Positions 61,480-64,000 of a stretch of DNA of 64,000 nucleotides are shown in pieces. The notes under the pieces were generated by a model. That model was not told the DNA's origin and did no database searches. It saw only the letters and a program-made list of their open reading frames with translations. The DNA is taken from the NCBI GenBank assembly GCA_026394195.1, contig JAPKYS010000071.1, positions 1 through 64,000 of the forward strand, read 5' to 3'. The DNA is from a bacterium (GTDB lineage Bacteria > Electryoneota > B3-LCP). The position numbers and the translations under genes are program-made. Each line of letters begins with the position of its first letter. The stretch's first letter is position 1.

Positions 61480-62843
61480 AGAAACGAATCCTGTTCTGTA
61501 CTCAGTGGGTGGACCGTTATCGTTCACTGATCCGAGCGCTGTTGGCTACAGATAAATTTGATCTTTACTGCGAAGAGAATCTGGTCGCCAGATATGGTGA
61601 AACACATCCCAACCTGCACAGCTATCAACCACTGATTCCATCTGCAGATGGCGCGCGCTATGAACGGGAGGCGGAGTCGCGCCTGGAACCGATGCTGCAA
61701 GTCTTAAGACAGCAGCTCCAGACAGGCATCAGCAATTTCGAACAATTCAAATGCTTGGAAGATACACAGCTCATGAGCAGGCAGTTGAAGGAATCGTTGA
61801 TGCAAACCCTGTATATGATCGATGCTTTCGATCAAATCGTCGATACAGTCAAACTTGATCTTTTAATAACGGATGGTCCGGGTATCCGACAGCAGGCCTG
61901 GGTGGCGGCGGCTAAAAAGCGTAACGTCCCCTCGCTGGAGATCTATCATGGAATGATCCACGTCAAGCCGGAACTCGTGCCCGGTAGAATTGATCAAGCG
62001 GACTTTATGGCTATGGGGTCAGCATTGGTCAAGGACGTCTATGTCCAATTGGGGATGCCTCCGAACTCTTTGCGTGTAACGGGTTTACCGGCTGATCCCT
62101 CAATCCAGTTCAGCAAGGACGATGCGAAAAAAATATTAGCGGAGAAGTACGGTCTGGATCCGGATAAAAGAATTGCCTTGTTATACACAGCTTATGATTC
62201 CGGTGATACCTTCGAGTTTCTCCACGATCTGACCACAGGTTATCAGGTTGACATACTTCGTCAAAGTCTGCACGCCGTACAACAATACAACCGGAATCAT
62301 GCAGAGAGCTTGCAACTGATCATTAAAAGGCATCCTACCCTCGCTTCATCCGGATGGGACGACGAGCGCGCCTATCACTACTATGCTGATCAAGCAGGAC
62401 AGAAAATATTCACTGTCAATCCTTATGAGACCAACCCGCTTCTCTTAGCAGCAGCAGACGTCGCTCTGGTGGTGAAGTTCAGCAGCACCATTTCTGAAGC
62501 GATAAACGCAAATCTTCCTGTGATTATCTGGCCTGTATCCCGCGCCTGGCTCCATGATGACCTGTTGAACTCCAGTGTTATAGTGCCGGTTGATGACCAG
62601 AAATCGCTCGACCAAGCTTTGGAAAAATGCCTCGAGGATGGTCAGTTCCTCCAGTTGCTGGGAACGAACCGACAAAACTACCTGCAGAAATACCCACATG
62701 TAGACGTGACCAAGGCGACTCCCAATATTGTCAATTTCATCACCGACGTCACGGAATTAGAGGAAGTCCACCATAAAGCCAGAGCATGCCTGATCCACAA
62801 GCGCCGACCCGGAATTGAATTGGTTTCAGAAGCCACGGTCTAA
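61476..62843 (+). CDS. GT-B-like glycosyl- or glycerophosphotransferase
   Basis: A 455-residue protein in the style of CDP-glycerol/capsule synthesis transferases. The N-terminal half has a helical acceptor-like domain (about 60-140). The C-terminal part shows the GT-B donor-site pattern: V-V-K-F-S-S-T-I-S-E-A-I and L-P-V-I-I-W-P-V. I-I-K-R-H-P-T resembles the poly(glycerol-phosphate) transferase family. It acts presumably in building the cluster's glycan. Confidence 0.72.
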   Translation: MKKRILFCTQWVDRYRSLIRALLATDKFDLYCEENLVARYGETHPNLHSYQPLIPSADGARYEREAESRLEPMLQVLRQQLQTGISNFEQFKCLEDTQLMSRQLKESLMQTLYMIDAFDQIVDTVKLDLLITDGPGIRQQAWVAAAKKRNVPSLEIYHGMIHVKPELVPGRIDQADFMAMGSALVKDVYVQLGMPPNSLRVTGLPADPSIQFSKDDAKKILAEKYGLDPDKRIALLYTAYDSGDTFEFLHDLTTGYQVDILRQSLHAVQQYNRNHAESLQLIIKRHPTLASSGWDDERAYHYYADQAGQKIFTVNPYETNPLLLAAADVALVVKFSSTISEAINANLPVIIWPVSRAWLHDDLLNSSVIVPVDDQKSLDQALEKCLEDGQFLQLLGTNRQNYLQKYPHVDVTKATPNIVNFITDVTELEEVHHKARACLIHKRRPGIELVSEATV

Positions 62844-62880
62844 AAAATCTCAAGTTGTATCAGGGTACTGGATCTATATC

Positions 62881-64000
62881 ATGACGTCTTCCTCTACCGC
62901 ACCTCCAATAAAAATTCTACACATCACTGACCAACTCTCCAAAGGTGGAGCCGGGCGAGCCTTGATAGGCTTAGCCAAGTACTCGGCACGTCTAAGCAGC
63001 TTTCAGCATGAATGCATTTCCATCAAGCCGCTTTTTGATGGAGTTGTATCCGAGAATGTCACCGAAGGGCTGAAAGTGTACGTTGCGCCCACTTCCGCCC
63101 AAATGCGCTCCCTGATCGCAGCAGCAGATATTGTGCAATGGCACTGGTGGCAGGAAATTACCCTGATGAAATCGGATTTTCCCACCAAGCCCATCATGGT
63201 CTGGTGTGCGGTTTCGGGTGAGTACTCGCCGAATGAACTTCCCAGATCGGTCGTAAAATTCGCTGACTTGATGGTGGTCACCAACCCATTGACCTATGAC
63301 TTGCCGGCGATCCGGTCCCTCCAAGAGGAAGAACGTCATCGCAAGGTTCGATTAATATTTGAGAGCGCTGACTTTGAAAGAATTCTGCCGATAGAAAAAA
63401 TACCTCACGATACCTTCAACGTTGGCTGGGTAGGTACCATTTCTCCGGGAAAATTCCACCCCAGATATATTGAGATGTCCAATCAGATCAGAATTCCTAA
63501 CGTTCAATTCATGATTTGTGGCGAAGGCTCACTGAAAGAAAAAGCCACCCGGGAGGCCCTGCAACTGGGTGCAGTGGATCGCTTTTGCTTTCTGGGTTAT
63601 CAGAATGACATGCGCAATTTTTTCGGCGCGCTTGATGTTTACGGTTTTCCACTGGATGAGAAAACCTTCGCCGGTGGTGAACTGAATCTGCAGGAAGCTA
63701 TGATTGCCGGGTTACCGATTGTGATTCTCCCTTACGGCGGTCCCAAGCGGATGATTCTGCACAACTACAACGGCTATATTGCCTACTCAGACCGAGAATA
63801 CCGCGATTACATCGAATTTTTATTCCACCACCCGGAAGAGCGTGAAAGACTGGGAAAAAACGCGCATGATTACGCTTTGCACGAATTCGGAGCAGAAAAT
63901 GCAGCCCGTAAATTCAATCAACTTTATCGGGAATTACTCGAATCAAAATCAGTTCCAATCGAAACTGCAGCGCCAATCGCGAAAAAAGATGCAGCTCCCA
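62881..64000 (+). CDS. Glycosyltransferase family 1/4, partial at window end
   Basis: At least 373 residues are visible, and the frame is still open at the window edge. The N-terminus has I-T-D-Q-L-S-K-G-G-A-G-R-A-L, the acceptor-side G-G-A loop of GT4 enzymes. The C-terminal donor domain has V-G-W-V-G-T-I-S, C-G-E-G-S-L, L-G-Y-Q-N-D-M and the E-x7-E nucleotide-sugar motif in L-N-L-Q-E-A-M-I-A-G-L-P. It is the last visible gene of the glycan cluster. Confidence 0.85.
   Translation, partial: MTSSSTAPPIKILHITDQLSKGGAGRALIGLAKYSARLSSFQHECISIKPLFDGVVSENVTEGLKVYVAPTSAQMRSLIAAADIVQWHWWQEITLMKSDFPTKPIMVWCAVSGEYSPNELPRSVVKFADLMVVTNPLTYDLPAIRSLQEEERHRKVRLIFESADFERILPIEKIPHDTFNVGWVGTISPGKFHPRYIEMSNQIRIPNVQFMICGEGSLKEKATREALQLGAVDRFCFLGYQNDMRNFFGALDVYGFPLDEKTFAGGELNLQEAMIAGLPIVILPYGGPKRMILHNYNGYIAYSDREYRDYIEFLFHHPEERERLGKNAHDYALHEFGAENAARKFNQLYRELLESKSVPIETAAPIAKKDAAP

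Overview
The window looks like a chromosomal piece of a Gram-negative, probably anaerobic or microaerophilic bacterium of the FCB (Fibrobacteres-Chlorobi-Bacteroidetes) group or a related candidate phylum such as Zixibacteria, KSB1 or Cloacimonadota. This is inferred from a secreted gingipain-like protease with a C-terminal type IX secretion sorting domain, an outer-membrane beta-barrel protein, lipoproteins, a group 3b-type [NiFe] sulfhydrogenase, and many intergenic palindromes. No rRNA or tRNA was seen, so the assignment is tentative. Housekeeping promoters are strikingly uniform: TTGAtt/TTGAct, exactly 17 bases, then TATATT-like hexamers.

Layout. 1-1800: end of an ISL3-type transposase, a possibly truncated DUF262 gene and a duplicated palindromic repeat. 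1800-10400 (all minus): DedA membrane protein, a HEPN/MNT toxin-antitoxin-type pair, a TPR-HAD phosphatase-MFS operon, OsmC, Lon and a glycosyltransferase. 10500-18000 (plus): the C25-like protease, a rhomboid protease, an ABC-2 exporter pair and a decayed carB remnant. 18290-29834 (plus): cysC behind a structured leader, a CBS protein, then a complete sulfhydrogenase operon (beta, cNMP protein, gamma, delta, alpha), its maturation protease and hypF-C-D-E. 29886-33650: an AT-richer rsgA, 1.3 kb of repeats and a DHA2-type MFS pump. 33957-50057 (minus): ychF, a redox operon, dapF, a TPR protein, a threonine dehydrogenase-like gene, selB, fumC, a DUF523-DUF1722 protein and a secreted amidohydrolase. 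50290-64000 (plus): a surface-glycan cluster.

The most interesting system is the minus-strand operon at 39879-35126. It encodes a small lipoprotein, an outer-membrane barrel, two consecutive exported thioredoxin-fold proteins, a short membrane peptide, a NapH-like polyferredoxin membrane protein and a Cys-rich YHS-domain protein. Each thioredoxin-fold gene is interrupted by one in-frame TGA. In both, the TGA replaces the first Cys of the CxxC motif (U-S-Y-C and U-R-Q-C), and each is followed at the right distance by a hairpin with the same G-A-U loop. The selenocysteine elongation factor selB lies about 5 kb away. I read these as two selenoproteins forming an extracytoplasmic redox chain fed by the polyferredoxin.

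The second notable system is the 50-64 kb cluster. It has a perfect-looking sigma-54 promoter, a glycosyltransferase-sulfotransferase fusion, two NeuB-type synthases, a cytidylyltransferase, NeuC/LegG, LegB-like and PtmE-like enzymes, a second sulfotransferase and two glycosyltransferases. Together they suggest a nonulosonic acid (legionaminic-like) and sulfated surface or flagellar glycan. CysC, elsewhere in the window, would supply the PAPS sulfate donor.
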